Part shown: positions 10,746 through 22,800 of the stretch, piece after piece
Layout of the letters: the number at the start of each line of letters is the position of its first letter
Numbering within the stretch: position 1 is the first letter of the stretch
Source of the DNA: Turbatrix aceti
Taxonomy: Eukaryota > Nematoda > Chromadorea > Rhabditida > Panagrolaimidae
Assembly: GCA_963969345.1 (NCBI GenBank)
Contig: OZ017766.1
Coordinates: forward strand, 7,068,001 to 7,132,000
DNA length: 64,000 nucleotides
Direction of reading: 5' to 3'
The notes under the pieces: generated by a model
The model's input: only the letters and a program-made list of their open reading frames with translations
Told to the model about the DNA's origin: nothing
Databases searched by the model: none
Position numbers and translations under genes: made by a program

Positions 10746-13700
10746 ATGCCGGTGGAGAGGAAGGGCAGCACGACGAAGGCGCTGCTCCTCAGCAATGCAC
10801 AGGGCACAACCGACGACAGCGGAGACGACGACCCAGAGGATGGATCACCCCGATTCCGGGTCGTCTCTGCGCTCCGAAAACTCAGCCATCAGATTACAAC
10901 TGCTACGTCAGGTGCTGAGGGTGCTGAAGGAGCTGATGGATCCGCTGACGATGCTTATAGTTTTCAGAAAACACTGGTGAGCTGTCTTTTTTTGTTCGCG
11001 AATGAACACGAACAATTAAAATTTTTTTTGAAGAATTGAACATACGCGAACGTTTTAACAGTGTTCGCGAACGTTTGCGAACACTTTTCTTGTTCGTAAA
11101 CTTATGAATCATCTGTTCGCGAACGCTCACGAACACGAAAAATGTGTTCGCAAAAAATATAAACAAAATAAAATTTGTTCGCGAACGAACATAAATAATA
11201 ATAAAAAATTTGTTTGAAGAATGGAACGAACGCGAACGTTTTTGACAGTGTTCGCGAACGAACGCGAATATTTTAATCCATGAAACAATTGTTTTGCGCA
11301 GACACGCGAACATTTGTTTGTTTGTTTGTTCGCGAACGAACACGGATGAAAAAATCTGTTCGCGGACAAACGCGAACAAAATCTAATTTGTTCGCGAAAC
11401 AAAAAATCTGTTCGTGAACGAACGCGAACAAAAATCTGATTGCGAACGAACACGAACAAGAAATCTAATTTGTTCGCGAACGTTCGTATAAGGTCCAGGG
11501 AAAATAATAACACTCACATTTGCACGTCTGATCAATTAAAAAAATTCCTGAGGACCGGATTCTTAAAAAAATTTTATATGTATGCATAAATAAAAAAAAA
11601 CTATGTATTGTTTCTGTTCGTCAAATTGAAATTGTCTAAGCCATTGTTTTGTGTTTTTTTGGGAGGAATAAGGAAGGAGGAAGGCTGTGTCATGCACTGT
11701 CATTCACACCTGCCTATTATACCATGTGAATTTTAAAAATAATTGTTTCTTCCTGGGATCTTGCATTGACACTTTGTCTTAATTTCATTGATTTCAGCTC
11801 CTGGGCAGGTACCAGATGAATGAAGAACGCGCTCTCCGAAAATCGGGTATGAACCCTTTCTGCCACGGCGCCCCGATCAGCAGCATGTCCAACACCCGAA
11901 AGTCGCCGCTGAGGAGGGTCTTCAGACGGAGGAAGCGCAGCAGTGCCGCCCAGCAGCCCCCGAAGAAACCGAAGCAGTCCGCGGTCGAGGATGGCGGAAT
12001 CTTTGAGACATGCACCACCACGCAGGACAACGAGTTGGATCAAATCATGTCTTCTGGGTTGTTTCGGTGCTTTTCGCGTGAGTTTTTGGAAATAAAATTT
12101 TTTGAGGATTCGTTTGTCAGAAAAAAAATTTTTATATTTTAATATATAAAAATTAAAAAAACTAAATTTGAGACAACAAAAAAAATTTTTTGTACAAAAA
12201 AATGAAATTAGATTACTAAAAACTAAATTTTTTTGTTGATTTTTTGTAAAAAATGAAGAGAACAATTTTTTTGTGATTTTTGCGAACATGAAATAAAAAA
12301 TTTGTAAAATGCAATTTTTTTAGAAAAAAAATATTTTATTTTTAAATTTTTTTTATCGAGAATTTCAAATTTCAATTTTTTTGTTTTTTGGTGGTTTTCG
12401 GTTCGCGTCAAAAAATAATTTTTTTACTAGAAAAATGAATTTTTTGTAAAAAAATTCGTTAAAAACAGAAGAAAAAAAATGTTTGGAAAAATTATTTTAA
12501 AATAATTTTAAAATAATGTAAAAAAAATTAAATTTAAAAAAAATGACAAATACAATTTTTTGGTGATTTTTGTTTCGCCTCAAAAATTTTTTTTAACATT
12601 TTTTTGTTGGTGTTCACCCCAAGTTTAAAAAAAACTGTTTTTGTATTTTTTTACATATAAAAAAATGATTGAAAAATTAAAAATTAAATTTTTGGTAATT
12701 TTCAGCCCGCGTCAACCGTTTCCTGAACTTTGTCGTCGAGGACTGGCTCTGCCTGGCCGTTCTGGGTGTTACGATGGCGGTTCTCTCCTACTGCATGGAC
12801 AAGACAATCGAAGCGCTGCAGAACGAGCACGACGACCTCATGACTCTGATGAAGCTGAAGGGCGAATCTGCCTACGATTTCGACATTGCGACGTTCGTTG
12901 TCTGGGTCGCGTACGCGATAGTTCTCGTGACAGCGTCCGCGCTCTTTGCGCACTACGTTGCGCCCCAGGCAATTGGCTCCGGAATCCCAGAGATGAAAAC
13001 AATCATGCGAGGCGTCGTCCTCAAAGAATACCTCACAATTCGAACTTTGATTTCCAAAGTTGTCGGGCTGATGCTCGCCCTGGGATCGGGGCTCCCGGTT
13101 GGAAAAGAGGGACCATTTGTTCACGTGGCTTCCGTTGTGGCGAACCTTCTCAGCAAACTGACAAACTCCTTCAACACCGCCTACGCAAATGAATCCCGAT
13201 CTTCGGAAATGCTCGCTGCGGGATGCGCTGTCGGTGTCGCGTGCACGTTCAGCGCACCTGTTGGAGGTGTGCTGTTTTCCATCGAAGTTACGAGTGTCTA
13301 TTTTGCCGTCAGAAATTATTGGAGGGGTTTTTTTGCTGCTGCGTGCTCGGCGACGGTGTTTCAACTTCTCAAACTGTGGAGCAATGAGGCGAGCTGTGAG
13401 TTGATTTGTATCAAACTTACATTAGGCTCGCATCAGTGCCAAACACAATTTTCAGATTGATTGATTTGGCAAAATTACACGTGCCGAAATTGACATTTGG
13501 GTTGTTTATGGAGTAACAAAAATGTCATTCGACTCTGTTTTTGATGAAAAATCCGTAAAACACGAACATTTTTGTCAGTGTTCGCGAACGAACACGAACG
13601 AACAACGAACAGATTTTTAGCATATTTTGTACAAAATTTTGTCCAAACTGGGAATGGAAACGTAAACTTCGGAACTATGCGTTTTCACGTTTTTGGTGAC

Positions 13701-16700
13701 AGTTTTCCTACACTTTTTATTGCCGAAGGCAATTGACACTATTTTCCATTTTTAGAAAAATAAATCAATTTTGGCACCATTAAACTGATTTTACCTAAAT
13801 TTTTGTTCGTTTTATCTGTTCGGAAAATTAATCTTTGTTCGCGAACAAACTCGAACAAAGCAAATCTGTTCTCGAACGAACACGAACACAAAAATTTAAA
13901 TTTGTTCGCAAACGAACACGAACGTTCGTTCGCTGATCAATCGCTCTAAAATTTTTTTAGCAAAATTTGTTTTGGAGTGCAAGCGCTCCAAGAACCTCTT
14001 GTAACCAAACACCATTTCAGTCACCATCCAAGCACTGTACCAGACGAGTTTCCCGCCCGACGCCTTCATGCCACACGAGTTGCCCATCTTTGCCATGGTA
14101 GGCCTCCTCTGCGGCTTGCTATCTGCCGGATTCGTCCTGTTACACCGTCGAATGGTCTTTTTTCTTCGTAGGAACAAACTGGCGAAAAAGGTTTTCCAAA
14201 AATAGTTCGTTTACATTTTTTAGAATTTGAAAACAATTTTTTTTTAAATTTTCAGCTGGCTGATCTACCCCATCTTTGTGTCCTTCATCGTCGCCACAGT
14301 CACCTACCCGGACGGTCTCGGACAGTTTCTAGGCAGCGGCACCCGTTTTAGTCGGACTATTGGTGACTTTTTTCTCAATTGCTCCTTTGTCGAGTTGCCG
14401 GTGAATCACACGGGACCGCACTGTGCTCAGAAGTTCTACGATGTCTGGACCAGCAGCGGTAGTCACTCGGCTTTCGTCTCACTGTCCTTTTTTATGGTGG
14501 CTTATGTGAGTTTTTTTTTTTTTGAAAAAAATGTTTCGTTAGGGATTATGTGGAAAATTTTTTGTCGAAATTTCTTTGCGTTTTAAATTTTAGGAAAATT
14601 GGAATTTGGTTTAAAAAATAAAAAAACCTGGATTCTAAATGTAAAAAAACCTGGTATTTAAATTTTAAAGACCTGGATTTTAAATTTTAAAAAATCCAGG
14701 TTTTGGAAGCAATTGAATTTTACTGTAAAAATCGTTTTAAAAATTTAGCCGACGAAAAACTTTTTTAATAAATTTGCGATTTTTGCGCAGTTTTAGAAAA
14801 ATGTTATTTTGTTCGGTTTAAAATTTTTTTTTTAAATTAACCAAATTCTGAACAAAATTTTGTTTAAGAAATTAAAATCGTTTTATAAATGTAAAAGTAG
14901 ATATTATTTATTTTTTGTAAATATGAAAAGTATAAAAAAATGTGTTTGATATTCTAAACACCAAAAAAAAACCCAAAAAACGTATTTGGTTTCATTTGAA
15001 AAAAATTGTCCTTGTTTCCATTTTTAAACGCGATTGTCGGCATTTTTGAAGGTTGGAACCTAATGTTTTAATTTTTTTAAATTCTTCATCAAATTTTACG
15101 TTTTTGGAAATTCCGAAATTTTTTTTAGCTAAAATGTCCCAAAAATTGTTTTTTTACAGTTATGTATAATTTTTTATGTTTGTGCAATTTTTGTTATTTA
15201 CAGTACTTCCTCGCGGCTGTAGCCTCAACCGTTCCTATTCCGTCTGGCATCTTCGCGCCCTCGTTCATCCTCGGCAGCTCAATCGGGCGCATCATTGGCG
15301 AGGTCGTCAGCCTGCTCTGGGTCGCAGAACGGCCATTTCCCGTCTATCCTGGCATCTACGCCGTCGTCGGGGCTGCGGCGTTCTGCGGTGGTGTCACGCA
15401 TACGGTATCCATCGCCGTGATTGTCTTTGAACTCACCGGTCAGCTGGTTTTCATGCTCCCGGTCATGATTGCGGTGCTTATTTCAAACGCTGTCGCTTCC
15501 TATCTGCAGCCGTCGATCTACGATTCGATTATCCAGATTAAGCACCTTCCCTACCTACCGGACATTCCGTACTCGTCGTCCAGTTTTCACGGAATTCGAG
15601 TCGAACAATTTATGACGACAAATGTTCATTTTTTGTCACTCGCTGATTCGACGTACGCGGAGATGCGCTGCCTGCTCATGTCCATGAACAAACTCAAGTC
15701 GTTCCCTGTTGTTGAGAACAGGAGTGAGTTTGACTTTTTTTTTGCCAAACTGAGAAAAAATTTTCTGACTGCATTAATGATTGTGCAAAATTACGAATGC
15801 CGTAATACGTTTGTTTTTCGGTTTTTAGGAGGCAACTACAAAAAAAACTCGACGGTAAAAAAAACTGTCAATGAACTCAGTTTTTGATGGAAAATACGGG
15901 AAAACCAAAAAAAAGAGAAGAGTTTCATCTCAAAAAATGCCAAAATCTTAATTATGTACATTTTGACCATTTTCAAATTCAATTGTCGATAATTTTTGGC
16001 ATAGAAACTTCATTTTTTTGAATTACCAAATTTTTTAGGTTTGGGGTTTAAAAAATTAGAACAGTGTCATTTTTGATGTCGGAATATGCGTTTTTTTGGG
16101 GCGGAGTGGCACAAAAAACTCGACTGACCAAAAAAGTCGTTCGAATCAGTTTTTAATCAAGATTCCACAAAAAATAAAAAAAGCAAGGTCAAAGCTTAAA
16201 AAAATGCCAAAATCAAAATTGTGTTTTTTACCGATTTTGAAATTCATTTTTCGACAAATTTTGCCGTAAAAACCCTTCTTTTTTTTGAAATTTAAAAAAT
16301 TTTGAACAGTATTTGACTTTGGCGAACCCATTTTTGTTTGAAAAACTTTCGGTTTTGGTTTGAAAAATTGTAAAAAAATCCAAATTTGATGCACTAATTT
16401 GCATTTTTTTAGATTTGTAAAAGTTTTGAGCCGACGTGACTCAAAAATTACACTCATAAATTTTATGCAATAAAAAAAATAAAATTTATTACAAATAAAA
16501 TTTAATAAAAACAATTTAAAAAAAAATGTCATTTTTGATTTGTTCTTGCTTAAAATTTCATTATTTACCGTCATTTAATTTCGATCAATTTTTGCAAGCT
16601 TACAACTGTTTTTTCAGCGAACATGATCCTCATCGGCTCGTGCAGTCGAATCCGGATGTCTCAGGCGCTCAATAAGCTGCTCAGCCCGGAAGCTCGTCAG

Positions 16701-18855
16701 GCCGAAGCCGCGCTCCAGGTCGAAGCGATCAAGAAGCGCTACGGTCCCCGCAAACAGTCGGTCATCCCAAAAGACGCCAGCATTCAAATCCCACCGAGGT
16801 CTCCACCCGCTCCCGCAGATGGCGTCCCGCGAAACAGATTTACGATCACAAAAATCGAAAGCCCGAGATCCAAGAGCGAAGGGGCCCCTGCAAATCTGCG
16901 CAGGGCTCAGACTTTTCTGGACACGCTCAGGAGGCGTCCATGCGAGAAGGAAAAAAACCCAGACGCCGGAGAAAGTCAGTATCACACGATCACGGCTCTC
17001 GGAGGCGTTATCAGATCAATCACGAATATTTCCTTCCGACGAAGGCCACGGGAAGTCGTCGACGGCGTTCCCGACCTCTTTGGCGACGAACGAGCGTGCT
17101 GGGAGATCAGTCAACTGTCCAAGAAAATTGATCTGGATGAAGTGGTCATCGATCCCGCGCCGTTTCAATTGGTCGAAAATTCTTCGTTGTTCAAGGTGCA
17201 CTCACTTTTTTCCCTTCTGGGACTCAATAGAGCGTATATCACGAATTGTGGAAAGTTGCTCGGCGTCGTTACTCTTTCTGACGTGAGTTTGGATCCGGGA
17301 TGTGCAAACGAACGTTCGTGTTCGTTCGAATTCGTTCGCGAACAAATTCAAATTTTTGCGTTCGTGTTCGTTTGCGAACAAATTCAAATTTTTGCGTTTG
17401 TATTTGTTCGCGAACAGATTTGCTTTGTTCGAGTTTGTTCGCGAACAAATAAATATTCCGAACAGATAAAACGAACAAAAATTTAGGTAAAATCAGTTTA
17501 ACGGTGTCAAAATTGATGTTATTTTTCCAAAACTGGCAAATAGTGTCAATTGCGTTCGGCAATAAAAAGTGTAGGAAAACTGTCACCAAAAATGAGAAAA
17601 CGCAAAGTATCAAATTTTACGTTTTCATGCCCAGTTTGGACAAAATTTTGTATAAAATATTCTAAAAAATCTGTTCGTTGTTCGTTGGTGTTCGTTCGCG
17701 AACACTGACAAAAATGTTCGCGTTCGTTCGATTTCTCAAAAAAATTAACAAAACGTTTGTGTTCGTTCGAGAACAAATAAAACAGCTGTTCGCCTATCCC
17801 TGGTTTGGATTTTTGTTTTTGACTTTTTTGATGCTCAACGGTCATTTTCAGCTGCGATCAGCGATCGAAGATGTCCATGAAGGCCTCCTGACTGCGACGA
17901 GCCCTTCCATGCTCTGGGTGCAGACCAGCGATTTTGAAGGCTCTCATCTGATGGGCAATGGCTTTGGAGATGATGTGCAGGATGAGAATGAGGGCTACGA
18001 TGACGAAGATGCGGATGACGAGGATGCTGTTAATGACAGACTCAATGTGAGTTGAACTGACTGGAAAATTAAAAAAAAAAATTTTTCCTGAATTAAAAAT
18101 TTTTTTTTTTAAATGAAAAAAAATTATTTTGAATTTTTCAATGAATTTATTTATTTTTAATCATTTTTTAAGTAAAAAATTTCTTTATTTCAATTTTTAA
18201 AATGAACAAATTTTTTGTCAAATATTGTAAAAATGGTCAATAATTTTTTATTTAGTAAAAAGTAAATAGCAGAAAAATTTTTAGTTCAAACACAAAAAAA
18301 TTGAAAAAGGTTTTTTTTTTGAAAAAAATGCGTTTGAATTTTTTTCCAGCTTTTTGGCAAAATTTTATGAAAAGTTTCCAAAATGTCCCCTTTTATTGTT
18401 TTTTTTTCCAGCCAAAAGTGTCGTTCCGAAACAGCAGCGAATGCCCTGGCGACCATCAAATCGTGCCGGTCGAACCAGTGCCCCTGTCTGCAGGAGCCGA
18501 CATGGCACTTCGCCACGCTCAGAAAAAGTTGGGTACCGCTTCTGATCCCTGTTTGCATACTCTCGTGACTACCGAGCCCAAAATGAGTTCCGCGCAACAA
18601 CCTTCGCCGGCCGAAGACCCTCCCTCGAGATTCATGATCACATCTGTCATTTCTATTCCCGAAATAGTCGTTGACACCGCGCCATCGCTTACTTCGATCT
18701 CGGATGCTTCGTCGATGCGAAATTCGTCTCAGAGCAACGTTCGACGAAGTAGCATTTCCGAAAGTTCTTATGGAAGTTTTCTGGAATCTCCAAATCGTCG
18801 GAAGAAAAATCGTCACGTAAAAATCAGCATACCAGATGACTCCGAATCTGACTAG
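10746..18855 (+). CDS. CLC-family voltage-gated chloride channel with C-terminal CBS pair
   Basis: Nine coding exons: 10746-10976, 11798-12077, 12706-13395, 14021-14204, 14256-14505, 15204-15723, 16618-17282, 17852-18046 and 18412-18855, giving 1152 residues. CLC landmarks appear in order: GSGIPEM near residue 261, GKEGPFVH near 302 (gating Glu present), and SGIFAP near 561. The position that is the proton glutamate in exchangers is Val (SIEVTS, VRNYWRGFFAA), as in ClC-1/2/K channels, so a plasma-membrane chloride channel of the nematode CLH type is inferred. CBS1 lies at about 680-740 and CBS2 at about 895-950; CBS2 is split by an intron at TLSD/LRSAIE. The tail is acidic then Ser-rich. Introns carry MITE sequence. 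The donor after exon 4 (TA/GTTCGT) was chosen because it alone keeps the conserved WLIYP frame. Further 5' exons are possible. Confidence 0.92.
10987..11490. repeat. Intronic array of GTTCGCGAAC palindromes
   Basis: Within intron 1 of the CLC gene. More than ten irregular copies of GTTCGCGAAC, usually extended by GAACACGAAC. The units match the subterminal repeats of the MITE family, but the MITE middle section and termini are absent. The 10-mer is a perfect palindrome. Confidence 0.7.
13565..13935 (+). mobile_element. Truncated hAT-like MITE in CLC intron 3
   Basis: Matches the family from the inner left subterminal repeats through the unique middle to the right subterminal repeats. The left terminus is missing and the right end decays at GTTCGTTCGCTGA. 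No target duplication is seen. Confidence 0.65.
17295..17802 (-). mobile_element. Full-length hAT-like MITE in CLC intron 7, perfect target-site duplication
   Basis: Begins CCGGGATGTGCAAAC and ends GTTCGCCTATCCCTG. The 8-bp duplication GTTTGGAT lies at 17287-17294 and 17803-17810. The element starts 12 bases after the exon 7 donor (GTGAGT at 17283). Its 508-base length and internal order define the family. Confidence 0.87.
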
Positions 18856-19134
18856 CATTTATTATTACATCCAAGCATATTTTTTTTGATTTTATCCTAC
18901 CAGAATATTTTGCACGATTAACCATATTTTTTTTCACAGTTTTACTATTTTATTGATTTTTGATCAATGTGCTCATGTTTTCGCATTTTTACGTATTTAC
19001 TCATTTTTTTCACTGTCTACATACACGCACGACGGCTCAGTGCCTATCTTGTCGGGTTTTTGACGGGCTGTCCGGATTACAGACATAAATATACTTGTAT
19101 CCCTACCGCTGATCCGATGACCAACCGTATTTGC

Positions 19135-19140
19135 AATAAA
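19135..19140 (+). terminator. Candidate polyadenylation signal of the CLC gene
   Basis: AATAAA, 280 bases downstream of the CLC stop and before the AT-rich gap to the convergent patched-related gene. Confidence 0.45.
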
Positions 19141-19769
19141 TTTATTGGACTCCGGAAAAAAAGTTTTCTGTAAACAAAGATGGTAAAAATGTGATCCAAG
19201 GGGTTTTATCGCTTACTTATGCGCAATTTTAAAAACAAAAAATTTTTTGTTGTACAATTTTAAATCAACAAAACTTTTTTTTTTGTTAAAAATTTTTTTG
19301 AAATAATTTAAATTTTTTAAACTTGCAGAATTACCCCCGCCGTGATTTAACGAACTAAAAGTGCCATTTCGACTTTTTTTTGATTGGCATTTTTTTAGTA
19401 AAAAAAAAAAGATAACAAATTTTTGTAAAAAAAAATTTTAAAAAAAATCAAATAAACAAATTTAAAAAATTTTTTGAAAAAAAGTTTCCAAAAAAATAAA
19501 AAATAAATCAAATAAACAAATTTGAAAAAAAAAATTTTTTATGTTTCCGAAAAAATCAAAAAAATTAAAAAAACACATTTGAAAATTTTTTTTTAAAAAG
19601 TTTTCGAAAAAATCAAATACACAAATTAAAAAAAATTTGAAAGTAAATTAAATCAAAAATAAGCGCACAGTTTTTTTCCCAAACAGTTCATTTTTTTTAA
19701 GCGCACAGTTTTTTAACTTTTTTTTTGTGATAATTATCCAACAAAATTCATCAATACCAAGTAAGTACA

Positions 19770-19775
19770 TTTATT
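19770..19775 (-). terminator. Candidate polyadenylation signal of the patched-related gene
   Basis: AATAAA on the minus strand (TTTATT on plus), about 100 bases past the stop codon at 19872-19874. Confidence 0.5.
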
Positions 19776-19871
19776 CGAGCACCAACTGCGTGCGCAGACA
19801 CAACCCGTGAAAGAGAACATGAAAGATAAACAAAAAATATGTAATGTAGATAGTTCACCGACCGACACGCC

Positions 19872-22800
19872 CTACACCTTCAGAGGAGGGCGCACGGCAA
19901 TGACGTGGACGTGAGCATTGTGAACGGCACTTGGCCTGTCTTGGAGACGACTCAGCAGGCTGCCAATGTCGTTGAACGCGAGGAAGAGCGCTGGCAGGAG
20001 AAAGAGCGCGTGCCAGAGTCCGAGAACGGTGACGAGTATGATCGTCTTCCAGAAAACAGCAACGACATAGGCCTGGACGAAGAAGAGCGGAACGATGCCA
20101 ATAACCGTGCTGACACCCGACTGAATGACCGGCCAGCCGACGCCGTTGAAAGTGTGCTCGAGGCGGCGGTACGTGCACATACGGTCTCGGGAGGGTTTCA
20201 GCTGACTTCCGAGGCGGCCGATCCACGAAGATGGGACCTTCTTTTTTTGATTGTCGGCGGTCATTGTGAAGTAGTGGTAGCAAATGTGCGCTGAAAAATT
20301 TCGGGTATCGTTCGCGAACAGATAAAAAAATTTATGTCTAAATATCGTAAAAAAAATGTTCAATGTTCGTTTGTGTGCGTTCGCGAACATGTTCGTTCGT
20401 GTTCGTTCGCGAACATAAAAAAAACGAACATTCGTGTTCGTTCGCGAACAAAATTATAAATTACTAGTAAAAAAAAATTTTTTGCTAGAATGAAAAATTT
20501 TCGTTCGCGAACAAATAAAAAAATTATTGTTGATGTTCGTTTACAAACAACATTTTTAAAAATTACGTTAGTCGTAGAAAAATTTATAAAAATAATTTCT
20601 TTTTTTTGCCGGAATGAACAAAATTTTGTCAATTTGTAAAAAAAATGTTTTTAAATTGTTCGTTCGTGTTCGTTCGCGAACATGGACAAAATTGTTTGTG
20701 TTCGTTCGTTTTTTTGATTTGCAAAATTTGATTTGCGATCACGAATGAAAAAAAAAATTAGTGTTACCCCAATCAAAGCAGATTTTCGCTCCGAGACCAA
20801 CCTGAATAATCGACAGAAAATCCGATGGACATGAGCATGGAAATTAGTGACACGGCATCCAGGTGAACGCCCCAGAGATGCAGGTAAGCCACAGTACCAC
20901 AGCTGATGGACAGAATTGACAAAACAACCGAGAAAATAGCGCCAATATCCATGACAAAAATTCCGACGAGCACAGACATTAACACGATCGCTGATACCGC
21001 TGTTTGAATAAAATTATACGGTGCCGAAGCTGCGGATTCTGTTGGCACTTTTTCCAGCGGATGATGCGAAGAAACGTTGAAGAGACCCGAATACCGGCTG
21101 AGAATTGCTCGGCGCTTTGTGAGCAGGTCTTCTACCTGGATGAAGTCACGCATGTTGTGGTAGGTTATCACGAAGAAGAAGGAATCCATGACTTCTTCGC
21201 CGGTTGGGAGCTTTCTGAAAAAAAATCGTAATTCAGTCAAAAGTTATTCAACGAAAAGTAAATAGCTTACTTGGTTCTGATAAACTTTTCAGCCAGGTTG
21301 AACGCTCGGTAATTTTTGAGCAATTCCACGGGTTCCCAAACGTTTTCTTCGTCTTCGCCGCCCCAGAATTCTGCTGCCTGAAAAATTTTGGCACTTAAAA
21401 TTTAAAAAAAATATCGAAATTTAAAAATAAAATTTTTTATCGCAAAACTAAAATTTTTTTGATTTTTATAATTTTTAAAAAATACATAAAACGAAAAATT
21501 TAACTTTTATTTAAAAAAAATTCTAAATGTAATTTTTTTTAATTTAAAACTTTTTCAATTTTTTTTCTTTTTTTTGGATTTTTCTTTTTTTGAATTTTTT
21601 ATTTATAATTTTTTTATTGAAAAAGAAAACAAAAAGCTTTTTGAATGAAAACCTCGTTCTATAAATATTTTTTTTTATTTAAAAAAATTTAAATTTGGCA
21701 AAATGAAAAATTTTAAATTTAAGTAAACATTTTATTCGTAAAATTAATATTTTTTAATTAAAAAAAATTTAATGGTAAAATTAAATTTTTTTCATTTAAA
21801 AAAATTAATTAGTAAAATTAAAATTTATCAAAAAATTTTCTTTTGTATTATAAAAATTTAAATTTGGCACCAAAAAATAGCAAAACTAACCGCTTCATAA
21901 TCCCTGAGCCAAATATCCGACCCCCTGTCTCCCATGGAGTACTCCGGGATAGCCTCCAACTCAGCGACCATGTTCATAAACTGGGTTCGCCGCAACGCGT
22001 CTTCAAATGATCCAGCATCCGGCACGGCAAAATTGACGACAAAACTCTCGCTGAGGACAAATCTCTGCATTTTGTGAGACACGGGAGTCAGCGGGGATTC
22101 CCGCAGGTAGAGATTCTCCATGTCAAAATGCGTATTAACGAGAGTGCACAGGTAAACCGAAGTTGCCAGGTGTCCGACAAAAACCGCGAGAATGCATGCG
22201 CGGACGGTTTTAAAGTGCAGAAATCGGACAAAAGCTTCGAGCCAGGTTGAGTGAGCGTTGGTTTGCGTGATGGGACCGGGATCTGTGCTGACTTTGGAGA
22301 GATTGTGGGTCGATGCCTGGGGCGATGAATTATCCAGACCAAAGCCCAGGAACATTTCCTTGAGTCGGGAAAGGTAGGAATCTCCGCTTTCGCATGACGA
22401 AATCGATGGCTGCAAAAAAAGTGTGGAAATTTGGATTTTTGAATTTTTTAAAACTTTATTTGCTTACAACAGTTTTTTTGCGTTCATTCAGAAGTTCTTC
22501 GATTTCGAGTTCTTTTTTTCCGCAGATGGCGACTACAGCTGCGAAAAATGTCACCTGAAAAAAAAAGATAGATACATAAATGCATAAATATTTATTATAC
22601 AAATTTGCATGAAAAAAAAATCTAATCAGATTTGATACGATTTCACGCTCTGGAAGAATGGCAGATGTTTGTATCCACAATGTAAGCTCCCTTGCTGGCC
22701 GAAAAAAGTGTCCAGGGCAATCAATTGCCAGTGCAGTCGAGTGCAAACCGGTTTCAAAAATGCATGCATGCGCGGATGCGTGCAAGGAATATCCCAGAGT

